From positions 1-9,226 of the forward strand of contig JBBRYA010000095.1 of assembly GCA_038238015.1 (NCBI GenBank): a stretch of DNA of 9,226 nt. Reading direction: 5' to 3'. Within the stretch, counting starts at the first letter, position 1. Each line of letters begins with the position of its first letter. Positions 1 to 6,290 of this stretch are shown one piece after another. The stretch comes from DASQFQ01 sp038238015 (GTDB lineage Bacteria > Actinomycetota > Thermoleophilia > Solirubrobacterales > Solirubrobacteraceae). The notes beneath the pieces were generated by a model. It worked only from the letters and a program-made list of their open reading frames with translations. It was not told the origin of the DNA and made no database searches. Position numbers and translations under genes: made by a program.

Positions 1-708
1 AACCTGCTCTCGTTCCTGCGCGAGCAGCAGGACGCCACGCGCGTGATCCCCAGCGACCGCACGATCGTCGTCGAGCGCTACCGCGACGAGATCTGCGACT
101 GGCGCCTGTGCGTGCTCTCGCCCTACGGCGGCCGCGTGCACGCCGCCTGGGGTCTGGCGCTCAGCGCGCGCATCCGCGACGAGTACGGCCTGGAGTCAGA
201 CGCCATCTGGTCCGACGACGGGATCATCGTCCACCTGCCCGACGCCGACGAGCCGCCCGGCGCCGAGCTCGTGCTGATCGATCCGGACGAGATCGAGGAC
301 ATCGTGGTCGGCGAGCTCGGCGGCTCGGCGCTGTTCGGCGCGCGCTTCCGCGAGAACGCCGGCCGCGCGCTGCTGATCCCACGCGCCTATCCCGGCCGGC
401 GCACGCCGCTGTGGCAGCAGCGCCTGAAGTCCCAGACGCTGCTCGAGGTCGCCAAGCGCTATGCGCAGTTCCCGATCGTGCTCGAGACCTACCGCGAGTG
501 CCTGCGCGACGTCTTCGTCGCTGCAGGACCTGCTGCGAAAGCTGCACTCGCGCGAGCTCAGCGTGGTCGAGGTCGAGACGCAGACCGCGTCGCCGTTCGC
601 CTCCTCGCTGCTCTTCGACTACGTGGCGACGTACATGTACGAGGGCGACACGCCCAACGCGGAGCGCAAGGCCGCCGCGCTCGCGCTCGACCGCGAGCTG
701 TTGCGTGA
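1..708 (+). CDS. lhr: Lhr-family helicase, middle part (5' end outside window; frame lost near 517)
   Basis: This reads open from base 1 in frame 1. Through about residue 172 (base 516) it matches the DEAD_assoc / domain 4 region of large helicase-related protein Lhr. Visible landmarks are DRTIVVERYRDE, the SDDGI segment, IDPDEIEDIVVGELGGSALF and FRENAGRALLIPR, ending ETYRECLRDVF. Lhr is an ATP-dependent 3'-to-5' translocase that unwinds RNA:DNA hybrids and DNA and acts in DNA repair. The RecA-like motor domains must lie upstream of the window. After DVF the frame gives about 63 Ala/Arg-rich residues unlike the family and stops at TGA 706-708, while the expected continuation appears in frame 2 from 518. 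The gene is therefore broken by an indel, or the sequence has an error there. As read, the protein would lose the end of its core and the whole C-terminal domain. Family assignment is confident; whether the gene is functional is not. Confidence 0.85.
   Translation, partial: NLLSFLREQQDATRVIPSDRTIVVERYRDEICDWRLCVLSPYGGRVHAAWGLALSARIRDEYGLESDAIWSDDGIIVHLPDADEPPGAELVLIDPDEIEDIVVGELGGSALFGARFRENAGRALLIPRAYPGRRTPLWQQRLKSQTLLEVAKRYAQFPIVLETYRECLRDVFVAAGPAAKAALARAQRGRGRDADRVAVRLLAALRLRGDVHVRGRHAQRGAQGRRARARPRAVA
511..528 (+). other. Frameshift point in lhr
   Basis: Frame 1 reads D-V-F up to 516. Frame 2 resumes at 518 with S-L-Q-D-L-L. Family members, from memory, read DVF-D-L-P-x-L-x-x-L-L here. 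Relative to that pattern about 8 nt are missing between TTCG and TCG, which would restore D-L-P-S-L-Q. The exact indel is inferred; the change of frame is directly visible. Confidence 0.8.
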
Positions 709-2542
709 GCTGCTCGGCCAGGAGGAGCTGCGCGAGCTGCTCGACCCCGACGCGCTCGAGCAGGTCGAGGCCGACCTGCAGCGGACCTCCGAGCGCACGC
801 GCGCGGAGTCCGTCGACGCGCTGCACGACGTGCTGCGCCGCGTCGGCGAGCTCACGACCGCGGAGGCGGCGCTGCGGGTGGCGCCGGGCAGCGACGCCGA
901 GGCCTGGCTCGAGCAGCTCGCCGGGGAGCGGCGCGCGATCTCGCTGCGGATCGGTGGCGAGCGCCGCTGGGCCGCGGCCGAGGACGCCGGGCTGTTCCGC
1001 GACGCGCTCGGGGCGGTGCCGCCCTCCGGCCTGCCCGAGGTCTTCCTCGCCGACGTCCCCGACGCGATGGAGCGGCTCGTGCGCCGCTTCGCGCGCACGC
1101 GCGGGCCATTCGAGAGCGGCGCGCTGCGCGAGCGCTACGGGCTCGACTTCACGCCCGTGCTCGCGGGCCTCGAGCGCACCGGCGAGCTCGTGCGCGGCGA
1201 GCTGCGCCCCGGCGGCACGCAGCGCGAGTGGTGTGACCCCGAGGTGCTGCGGCGCCTTCGCCGCGCCTCGCTGGCCGCGCTGCGCAAGGAGATCGAGCCC
1301 GCCGACCAGCGCGCGCTTGCGCGCTTCATGCCCAGCTGGCAGGGCGTCGACCGCCACCCGCCCGCCGGCGCCGGGGTCGACCGCCTGCGCGAGACGCTGA
1401 TCGCGTTGCAGGGGCTCGCGCTGCCCGCCGAGGTGTGGGAGCGCGACGTGTTGCCGCGGCGCGTGGGCGCGTATTCGGCCTCCTGGATGGACCAGCTGTG
1501 CGCCGCCGGCGAGCTCGTGTGGATCGGGGCGGGGGCGCTCGGGCGCCGGGGCGGGAAGGTCGCGTTGTACTTCCGCGACGACGTGCGGCTGCTCGGGCCG
1601 CCGCCGGCGCCGAAGGAAGCGCCGTCGGAGCCCGCGCATGAGGCCATCCGCGAGCAGCTGCGCGGGGGGGCGCGCTTCTTCACCGACCTGCTCGTCGAGG
1701 TCGCGGGGATTCCCAGCGAGGAGCTCCAGGAGGCGCTGTGGGACCTCGCATGGGCGGGCGAGGTCACCAACGACGCGTTCTCGCCGCTGCGCTCCCCCCG
1801 GTTGTCTGCCCCCTGGGGACAGCAGGCACGCGCCGAGCGCATGCGGCGCCGGCGCTTCTCCTCCCGCCGCGCCGGCTCCCAGCCGCAGATCCAGGGCCGC
1901 TGGTCGCTGACCTCGGCGCTGTTCCTGACCCCCGAGGACCCGTCCTTGCGTCGGCGCTCGCAGGCCGAGCTCCTACTCGAGCGCTACGGGATCGTCACCC
2001 GCGAGCAGGTCCTGGCCGAGGGGATCCCCGGCGGCTTCTCCTCGCTGTATGACCAGCTCGTCGCGTTGGAGACGATCGGCGTCGCCCGCCGCGGCTACTT
2101 CATCGAGGGCCTCGGCGGCGCGCAGTTCGCGCTGCCCGGCGCGGTCGAGCGCCTGCGCGCACAGCGCGACGATGACAGCGCCCCGCCGCTCGTCCTCGCC
2201 GCCACCGATCCGGCGCAGCCCTACGGTGGCGTGCTGCGCTGGCCCCAGCGCGACGGCCGCAGCCCGGCGCGCCACCCCGGCGCCTACGTCGTGCTCGCGG
2301 GCGCCGAGCCGGTGCTCTACGTCGAGCGCGGCGGCAAGGGCCTGCAGGTGCTCGTACCGGCCGATGACCCGCGGCTCGGCGACGCCACCGCGGCGCTCGT
2401 GGACGCGGTGCACCGCGGGCGCATCAAACGCCTGGCGCTCGAGCGCGTCGACGGCGAGCCGGTCGTCGGCTCGGAGTGGGAGGACGCGCTGATCGAGCTC
2501 GGATTCCGCGCCGGGCCGCGCAAGTTGACGCTCAGTGCCTGA
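518..2542 (+). CDS. lhr: Lhr-family helicase, C-terminal remainder in shifted frame
   Basis: This is the continuation of the helicase in frame 2, about 674 residues to TGA 2540-2542. It opens with the end of the DEAD_assoc region (SPFASSLLFDYVATYMYEGD, then ERKAAALALDRELLRELLG). A long C-terminal domain of winged-helix-like blocks follows, related to the AlkZ/YcaQ type in known Lhr proteins. It ends with GRWSLT, RYGIVTREQVLAEGIPGGF, RRGYFIEGLGGAQFALPGAVERLR and a final LALERVDGEPV segment. Length and order fit the second half of a roughly 1500-residue Lhr. The first in-frame ATG is at 461, inside the upstream part, with no convincing ribosome site, so separate translation is doubtful. I set the boundary at the resumption of homology rather than at a start codon. 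No other frame break is visible, and a run of seven G at 1664-1670 stays in frame. The stop overlaps the nei start by 8 nt. Confidence 0.85.
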   Translation, partial: SLQDLLRKLHSRELSVVEVETQTASPFASSLLFDYVATYMYEGDTPNAERKAAALALDRELLRELLGQEELRELLDPDALEQVEADLQRTSERTRAESVDALHDVLRRVGELTTAEAALRVAPGSDAEAWLEQLAGERRAISLRIGGERRWAAAEDAGLFRDALGAVPPSGLPEVFLADVPDAMERLVRRFARTRGPFESGALRERYGLDFTPVLAGLERTGELVRGELRPGGTQREWCDPEVLRRLRRASLAALRKEIEPADQRALARFMPSWQGVDRHPPAGAGVDRLRETLIALQGLALPAEVWERDVLPRRVGAYSASWMDQLCAAGELVWIGAGALGRRGGKVALYFRDDVRLLGPPPAPKEAPSEPAHEAIREQLRGGARFFTDLLVEVAGIPSEELQEALWDLAWAGEVTNDAFSPLRSPRLSAPWGQQARAERMRRRRFSSRRAGSQPQIQGRWSLTSALFLTPEDPSLRRRSQAELLLERYGIVTREQVLAEGIPGGFSSLYDQLVALETIGVARRGYFIEGLGGAQFALPGAVERLRAQRDDDSAPPLVLAATDPAQPYGGVLRWPQRDGRSPARHPGAYVVLAGAEPVLYVERGGKGLQVLVPADDPRLGDATAALVDAVHRGRIKRLALERVDGEPVVGSEWEDALIELGFRAGPRKLTLSA

Positions 2543-3308
2543 GGGCGACACGATCCACTACGCCGCCCGCCGCATCCGCCCTGTGCTGGAGGGCCACGTT
2601 CCCGACGCGCTGGAGACCCCGCACGCGCGCTTCGGCCGCGACCGCTGGCCCGAGCGCCTGCGCGGCCGCGCCGTGAGGTCCGTCGACGCCCACGGCAAGC
2701 ACCTGTTCCTGCGCTTCGACGGCGGGCTGACCATCCACTCGCACCTGCGCATGACGGGCTCCTGGAAGGTGCTCCCCGCCGGGCGCGCGTGGTCGCGGGC
2801 CGCGTGGCTCGTCCTGCGCCGCGGCGATCATGCGGTCGTGCAGTTCGGGGGCCCGGTGCTCGAGCTGATGACCGACGGGCGCACACGCTTTGACCAGCGC
2901 CTCGCCGCGCTCGGCCCCGACATCCTCGCGCCCGAGTTCGACTACGACCGCTACCTCCGGCGCCTGCGCCAGGACGATCCCACCCGCCCGATCGGCGATG
3001 CCGTGCTCGATCAGCGCACGATCGCCGGCATCGGCAACCTGTGGAAGGTGGAAGCGTGCTTCGAGGCGGGAATCGATCCCTGGAGGCCGGCCGGGAAGGT
3101 CTCAGACGCCGAGGCCGTCGCGATCGTCGATGCCGCGCGCCCGCGCATGCAGCAGTCCGCGCTCGACGGGAACCAGACGCGCTTCCGGCGCATCTACGGC
3201 AAGGCCGGGCAGCCGTGCCCGCGCTGCGGCGCGGCGTCCAAGATTCGTCAGAAGGCGCAGTGGGAAGACAACCGAGCGACGTTCTGGTGCCCGAGTTGTC
3301 AGCGGTGA
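2535..3308 (+). CDS. nei: Fpg/Nei-family DNA glycosylase / AP lyase (Nei type)
   Basis: This 257-residue enzyme removes oxidised bases and cleaves the abasic strand in base excision repair. The GTG start at 2535 is chosen because the mature protein must begin P-E: Pro2 is the catalytic nucleophile and Glu3 the catalytic acid (MPEGDTIHYAARR). Lys55 in HGKHL is the conserved minor-groove-side lysine. The helix-two-turn-helix is at about 158-185 (LDQRTIAGIGNLWK, with Asn168). A C-terminal zinc finger uses Cys228, Cys231, Cys252 and Cys255, with Arg247 in its hairpin. All key residues are present and the length is normal, so it should be active. The TIHYAARR start and the GNLWK variant of the H2TH favour Nei rather than Fpg/MutM. 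The gene overlaps lhr by 8 nt and its own stop overlaps the next GTG by 4 nt, so translation is probably coupled. The lhr-nei pairing is known in actinobacteria, for example Rv3296-Rv3297. Confidence 0.95.
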   Translation: MPEGDTIHYAARRIRPVLEGHVPDALETPHARFGRDRWPERLRGRAVRSVDAHGKHLFLRFDGGLTIHSHLRMTGSWKVLPAGRAWSRAAWLVLRRGDHAVVQFGGPVLELMTDGRTRFDQRLAALGPDILAPEFDYDRYLRRLRQDDPTRPIGDAVLDQRTIAGIGNLWKVEACFEAGIDPWRPAGKVSDAEAVAIVDAARPRMQQSALDGNQTRFRRIYGKAGQPCPRCGAASKIRQKAQWEDNRATFWCPSCQR

Positions 3309-4021
3309 CGCGCACCGTCCCGCTGCGGCGGGTGGGTCACAAGGGCGCCGACCTGATCGCGCCGGGCAACACCCTGGCGTCCTTCGACGCCGCGCTGGAG
3401 GCCGGCGTGGACATGATCGAATTCGACGTGCTGCCAGAGGATCAGCACGCGCTTGCGACCACCCCCCTGCTGCTCGCCCACGACTACGGACACCCGCTCG
3501 ACCAGGCGATGACGCTCGAGCAGGGCCTGGACCACCTCGCCTCCGAGACCTTCGGGACCACCGAGCTCGACGTCGACCTCAAGCTGCCCGGCTACGAGCC
3601 GCGGGTCGTACTGGCGCTGCAGGAGCGCGGGCTCGTCGAGCGCACGATCGTCTCCTCCCAGTTCATGGGCTCGCTGGGCCGGATCCGGGCGCTCGAGCCG
3701 GGGCTGCGCCTCGGCTGGTCGGTGCCGCGCGTGCGCCGCGACTACGCGGGCTGGTACTGGAAGCCACTCGTGCTGCTCGCGCTCGCGAGCTATCGGGCGC
3801 GGCTCCCGCGAACCGCCGCGGGGCACATCGCCGAAGGCCGCATCGACGCCGTCATGGCCTACGACCCGCTGGTGACGCCCGCGCTCCTGCGCGCCGTGCA
3901 CGGCGCGGGCGGCGATCTCTACGCGTGGACGATCGACGACGTCGCGCGCATCCGGCGGCTGGAGGCGATGGGCGTCGACGCGGTCATCACCAACGACCCG
4001 CGGCTGTTCTCTAGTGAGTGA
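3305..4021 (+). CDS. Glycerophosphodiester phosphodiesterase-like protein (GDPD, HKG/PGNT variant)
   Basis: A 238-residue TIM-barrel phosphodiesterase of the GDPD family, whose typical members split glycerophosphodiesters into glycerol-3-phosphate and an alcohol. The start is GTG 3305, overlapping the nei stop as GTGA; an upstream in-frame ATG at 3041 lies deep inside nei and is not used. Visible motifs are GHKGADLIAPGNT (His12), DMIEFDV (Glu39 and Asp41, expected metal ligands), LLAHD (His59, second catalytic His), LDVDLK (Asp91), YAWTIDD and the closing VDAVITNDP. Departures from the usual HRG...PENT pattern are Lys for Arg, Gly for Glu, and Asp91 where the third metal-binding Glu normally sits. 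No signal peptide or membrane segment is seen, so it should be cytoplasmic. The core catalytic set is present, but the substrate cannot be named. It is last in the lhr-nei operon and its end overlaps the convergent gene by 11 nt. Confidence 0.88.
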   Translation: MTRTVPLRRVGHKGADLIAPGNTLASFDAALEAGVDMIEFDVLPEDQHALATTPLLLAHDYGHPLDQAMTLEQGLDHLASETFGTTELDVDLKLPGYEPRVVLALQERGLVERTIVSSQFMGSLGRIRALEPGLRLGWSVPRVRRDYAGWYWKPLVLLALASYRARLPRTAAGHIAEGRIDAVMAYDPLVTPALLRAVHGAGGDLYAWTIDDVARIRRLEAMGVDAVITNDPRLFSSE

Positions 4022-4481
4022 TCCGGCAGGTCGCGGCGCTGAAGTCGCGCGGGTCGGCCCCCGCCGTCGAGCGGTGCCCGCTCTCGGTGACGCGGCGCTT
4101 GGAGCGCAGCACCCGGCCGCCGCGACGCCACTGGAAGCGCACCACGCCGCGGACGATCTGCGGGCCCGTTCCCGCCAGCTCGAAGCTCCAGCCCGATTCC
4201 AGCGCGCGGTTGCGAGCGGTGCCCGCCCGGCGCCAGCGCGAGTCCGCCGTCGTGACGTAGCGCCAGCGGCCGTCGGAGGGGTCGCGGTACTGGACCCGGA
4301 AGCGCATGTACATGCCCGCTCTCGTGCCGAGCCCGCCCATCGAGCCCCGCACGCCGATCTGGTCGGGATGGGCGGCGGTGTCGCACACGTTGACCGTCGC
4401 CCAGACCTGCGGCTGCGCCGCGCCGGCGGCGGGAGCGGTCGCGGCGATCAGCAGCGCGGTGATGAGGACGATTCGTCGCAT
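4011..4481 (-). CDS. Small secreted protein of unknown function
   Basis: 156 residues on the minus strand, from ATG at 4481 to TAG at 4013-4011. Residues 1-22 form a classical signal peptide: MRR, a hydrophobic core IVLITALLIAA, then an Ala-rich cleavage zone around AGA|AQ. The mature part is about 135 residues with only two cysteines, Cys33 (VNVCDT) and Cys152 (AATCRI), near either end, which suggests one disulfide clamping the fold. It is rich in Arg, Trp and aromatic residues in alternating stretches (MYMRFRVQYRD, GVVRFQWRR), suggesting a beta-sandwich. I do not recognise a named domain. This start is chosen because it places the signal peptide at the N-terminus; the frame runs open upstream to 4604, but that stretch is unlike a secretion signal and overlaps the divergent sigma gene. 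It is divergent from the sigma factor and convergent with the GDPD gene. Confidence 0.75.
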   Translation of the reverse strand: MRRIVLITALLIAATAPAAGAAQPQVWATVNVCDTAAHPDQIGVRGSMGGLGTRAGMYMRFRVQYRDPSDGRWRYVTTADSRWRRAGTARNRALESGWSFELAGTGPQIVRGVVRFQWRRGGRVLRSKRRVTESGHRSTAGADPRDFSAATCRITH

Positions 4482-4523
4482 CTCTAGCTTGAACAACCTA
4501 GCCCCGCCCGGGTTGCGCAGCGA

Positions 4524-4542
4524 AGATCCGTGTGATGGATCT
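4524..4542. promoter_or_regulatory. Inverted repeat in the sigma-factor start region (possible operator)
   Basis: AGATCC and GGATCT are perfect 6-bp arms separated by 7 nt (GTGTGAT), centred at 4533. The site lies between the divergent secreted-protein and sigma genes, over the sigma gene's first possible GTG/ATG codons. A repressor or autoregulatory site is possible. The arms are short enough to arise by chance. Confidence 0.3.
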
Positions 4543-5098
4543 CCGGCCACGCCGTAGTAGGGAGGTGACCAGCACGCTGACCGCGCCTCCCGCCGCTCCT
4601 GCAACCGCCGGGGCGCTCGACTTCGAGACGCTCTACCGCAGCTCGCGCGACGACGTGTTCGCCTACGTGGCGACGATGCTGCGCGACGCCTCGGCCGCCG
4701 AGGACGTCACCGCCTCCGCCTTCGAGCGCGCCTACCGCAAGCGCGGCGGCTACCGCCCCGCGCGCGGCAGCCAGCGTGCCTGGCTCTTCGGGATCGCGCG
4801 CAACGCCGCGCTGGACGAGCTTCGGCGCAGGCGCCGCGGCGCCGCGCTGGCCGCCGACCCGGAGGACGTGCACGCCGCGGCCCCCGATGACGAGGCCGAG
4901 CGGACGCTGCGCCGCGCCGCCCTGCGCAGCGGCCTCGCGGCGCTGAGCCCGCGCGAGCGCGAGCTGATCGCCCTGAAGTTCCACGCCGGTCTCGACAACG
5001 CCGAGCTGGCCGCCGTCCTCGGCGTCAGCGTCTCCAACGCCGGCACCCTCCTGCACCGCGCCGTCCAGGCGCTGCGAAAGGCCATCGATGAGCACTGA
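4535..5098 (+). CDS. ECF (sigma-70 family, extracytoplasmic function) RNA polymerase sigma factor
   Basis: 187 residues from ATG 4535. It directs RNA polymerase to a small set of promoters, probably in response to an envelope signal. Region sigma2 spans about residues 30-100: FETLYRSSRDDVFAYV, the AAEDVTASAFERAYRK core-binding helix, and the AWLFGIARNAALDELRRRRR promoter-melting segment. Region sigma4 spans about 130-183: LSPRERELIALKFHAGLDNAELAAVLGVSVSNAGTLLHRAVQALRK, containing the helix-turn-helix that reads the -35 element. There is no C-terminal extension, so it is a minimal ECF. The start is uncertain. The conserved part begins near residue 28, and the best ribosome site (4561-4568) points to CTG 4577, which would give 173 residues. 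Its end overlaps the next gene by 11 nt, the usual arrangement for a sigma factor and its anti-sigma factor. Confidence 0.93.
   Translation: MDLRPRRSREVTSTLTAPPAAPATAGALDFETLYRSSRDDVFAYVATMLRDASAAEDVTASAFERAYRKRGGYRPARGSQRAWLFGIARNAALDELRRRRRGAALAADPEDVHAAAPDDEAERTLRRAALRSGLAALSPRERELIALKFHAGLDNAELAAVLGVSVSNAGTLLHRAVQALRKAIDEH
4561..4568 (+). promoter_or_regulatory. Strong Shine-Dalgarno sequence inside the annotated sigma-factor frame
   Basis: GGAGGTGA is a near-perfect match to the anti-SD sequence. It lies inside the frame opened by ATG 4535, eight bases before an in-frame CTG at 4577. This raises the possibility that translation really starts at CTG 4577. The GTG at 4565 lies within the SD itself and is a less likely start. 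Confidence 0.45.
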
Positions 5099-6263
5099 GA
5101 GCACCCTCACCCGCGAGCTCGCCGCCCTCGACGACGCCCTTGCCGGGCGGCCGGTCGAGCCCGACCTCGCCGACCTCGGCGAGCTCGCCATCGCGCTGCG
5201 CGCGTACCGCCCCGAGCCCGCCGAGGCGTTCGCCCGCTCGCTGGACGTGCGCGTGCAGCGCGGGTTCCCGCGGGCCGTGCGGCGCGGGCCCAGGCGGCCG
5301 CGGTTGCGTGGCCTGGCCCTGCCCGGCCTCGCTGTGACCGCGCTCGTGGCCGCGGCGGTGGCGGTGTTCGTGCTGCCTATGGTGCGGGGGAACGTGGAGC
5401 CCCTCAGCCCCGAGGCAAAGACGCCGATTGCGCTCCCGACTCGTGCGACTGACGGCTCCGGGACGGGCGCGGGCACCGGGTCCTCGACTGGCCCGCGCGC
5501 GAGCGCGCCGTCCGGCAGCGCCTCCACGCCCGTTGTGCCCGGTCCTCTGCCCGCGCCGGTGTCCCGCGCACCGTCCCGAGGCGCGCGTCGTTCGGTCGAG
5601 CGCTCGGCCCAGCTCACCCTCGCTGCCCGCCCTGATGCGATCGACTCGGCCGCCGCCGCGATCCTGCGCGTGACCGACGACGTCGGCGGCTACGTCGTGT
5701 CCTCGACCGTGACCTCGGGCAGCGGCGGCGAGTTCGAGCTGCGCGTGCCCGAGGCGCGGCTGCAGGACGCGCTCAGCCGCCTGTCGCGGGCGGCGAAGGT
5801 GCGCGAGCGCACCCAGAGCTCGCAGGACATCACCGCCACTGCCGTGTCGGCGCGCGCCCGCCTGACCGACGCCCGGACCGAGCGCCGCAGCCTGCTGCGC
5901 CAGCTCGCCCGCGCCGCCACGCCGAATGCCACCTCGAGCATCCGCCGGCGCCTGCGTCTGGTGTCGGGCCAGATCGCCGCCGCCAAGCGCGACCTGCAGC
6001 GGGTCCAGGCGAGGGCGAGCACCGCCCGCGTCGCGGTCTCGCTCGTCGCCGAGCGCTCGGTGGGCGCAGGCGGCGGGGGCGGCGGCTCGTGGACCCCGGC
6101 CGACGCGCTGCACGACGCCGCGCGCGTGCTCGAGGTCACCGCCGGGGTGCTGCTGATCGCACTCTCGATCGCGCTCCCCGCCGCCCTGCTCGCGCTGCTG
6201 GCCTGGGTCGCCACGCGCCGGGCCTCGCAGCGGCGGCGCGAGCGCGCCCTCGACGCCGTCTGA
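5088..6263 (+). CDS. Membrane DUF4349 protein, putative anti-sigma factor
   Basis: 391 residues. The N-terminal 1-72 is an acidic-to-basic cytoplasmic segment (LTRELAALDDALAG...FARSLDVRVQRGF), as in anti-sigma proteins, but without the His/Cys zinc motif of ZAS anti-sigma factors. One transmembrane helix lies at about 75-98. A Ser/Thr/Gly/Pro-rich outer linker covers about 105-165. The DUF4349 domain covers about 168-325, including VGGYVVSSTV, a FELRVPEARLQDALSRL block, and a long helical, probably coiled-coil stretch at about 245-312 (TATAVSARARLTDARTERR). A Gly-rich hinge at 328-333 leads to a second transmembrane helix at about 350-375 and a short basic tail. ATG 5088 overlaps the sigma stop, and AAAGG seven bases upstream can serve as ribosome site. 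The inferred role is to hold the sigma factor at the membrane and release it on an extracellular cue. DUF4349 itself has no established biochemical function that I know of. Confidence 0.85.
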   Translation: MSTESTLTRELAALDDALAGRPVEPDLADLGELAIALRAYRPEPAEAFARSLDVRVQRGFPRAVRRGPRRPRLRGLALPGLAVTALVAAAVAVFVLPMVRGNVEPLSPEAKTPIALPTRATDGSGTGAGTGSSTGPRASAPSGSASTPVVPGPLPAPVSRAPSRGARRSVERSAQLTLAARPDAIDSAAAAILRVTDDVGGYVVSSTVTSGSGGEFELRVPEARLQDALSRLSRAAKVRERTQSSQDITATAVSARARLTDARTERRSLLRQLARAATPNATSSIRRRLRLVSGQIAAAKRDLQRVQARASTARVAVSLVAERSVGAGGGGGGSWTPADALHDAARVLEVTAGVLLIALSIALPAALLALLAWVATRRASQRRRERALDAV

Positions 6264-6290
6264 CCCGGCTGTGGTATTCGTCGCCCGGAC

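Noticed and set aside
461..517. ATG 461 as a genuine start of a separate downstream gene
   Set aside because: Residues before 518 in this frame are Ser/Arg/Ala-rich nonsense overlapping good Lhr sequence in frame 1, with no ribosome site.
224..1639. Long minus-strand and alternate-frame open frames across lhr, some over 400 codons
   Set aside because: Their products are Arg/Ala/Pro-rich, match no family pattern, and mirror the codon bias of the real gene; this is a usual artefact at very high GC.
1664..1670. Run of seven G in lhr as a second frameshift or phase-variation tract
   Set aside because: The protein reads normally on both sides in the same frame and the run is short for a GC-rich genome.
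1793..1830. C-rich/G-rich stretch with partial symmetry in lhr, possible inserted repeat
   Set aside because: The arms do not pair well and the frame and overall length stay normal; only a mild codon-use oddity.
4014..4487. Plus-strand open frame opposite the secreted-protein gene
   Set aside because: The minus strand has a clear signal peptide and paired cysteines; the plus frame gives a low-complexity product.
4532..4545. TGTGA as half of a Crp-type binding site near the sigma factor
   Set aside because: There is no matching TCACA half at the required spacing.
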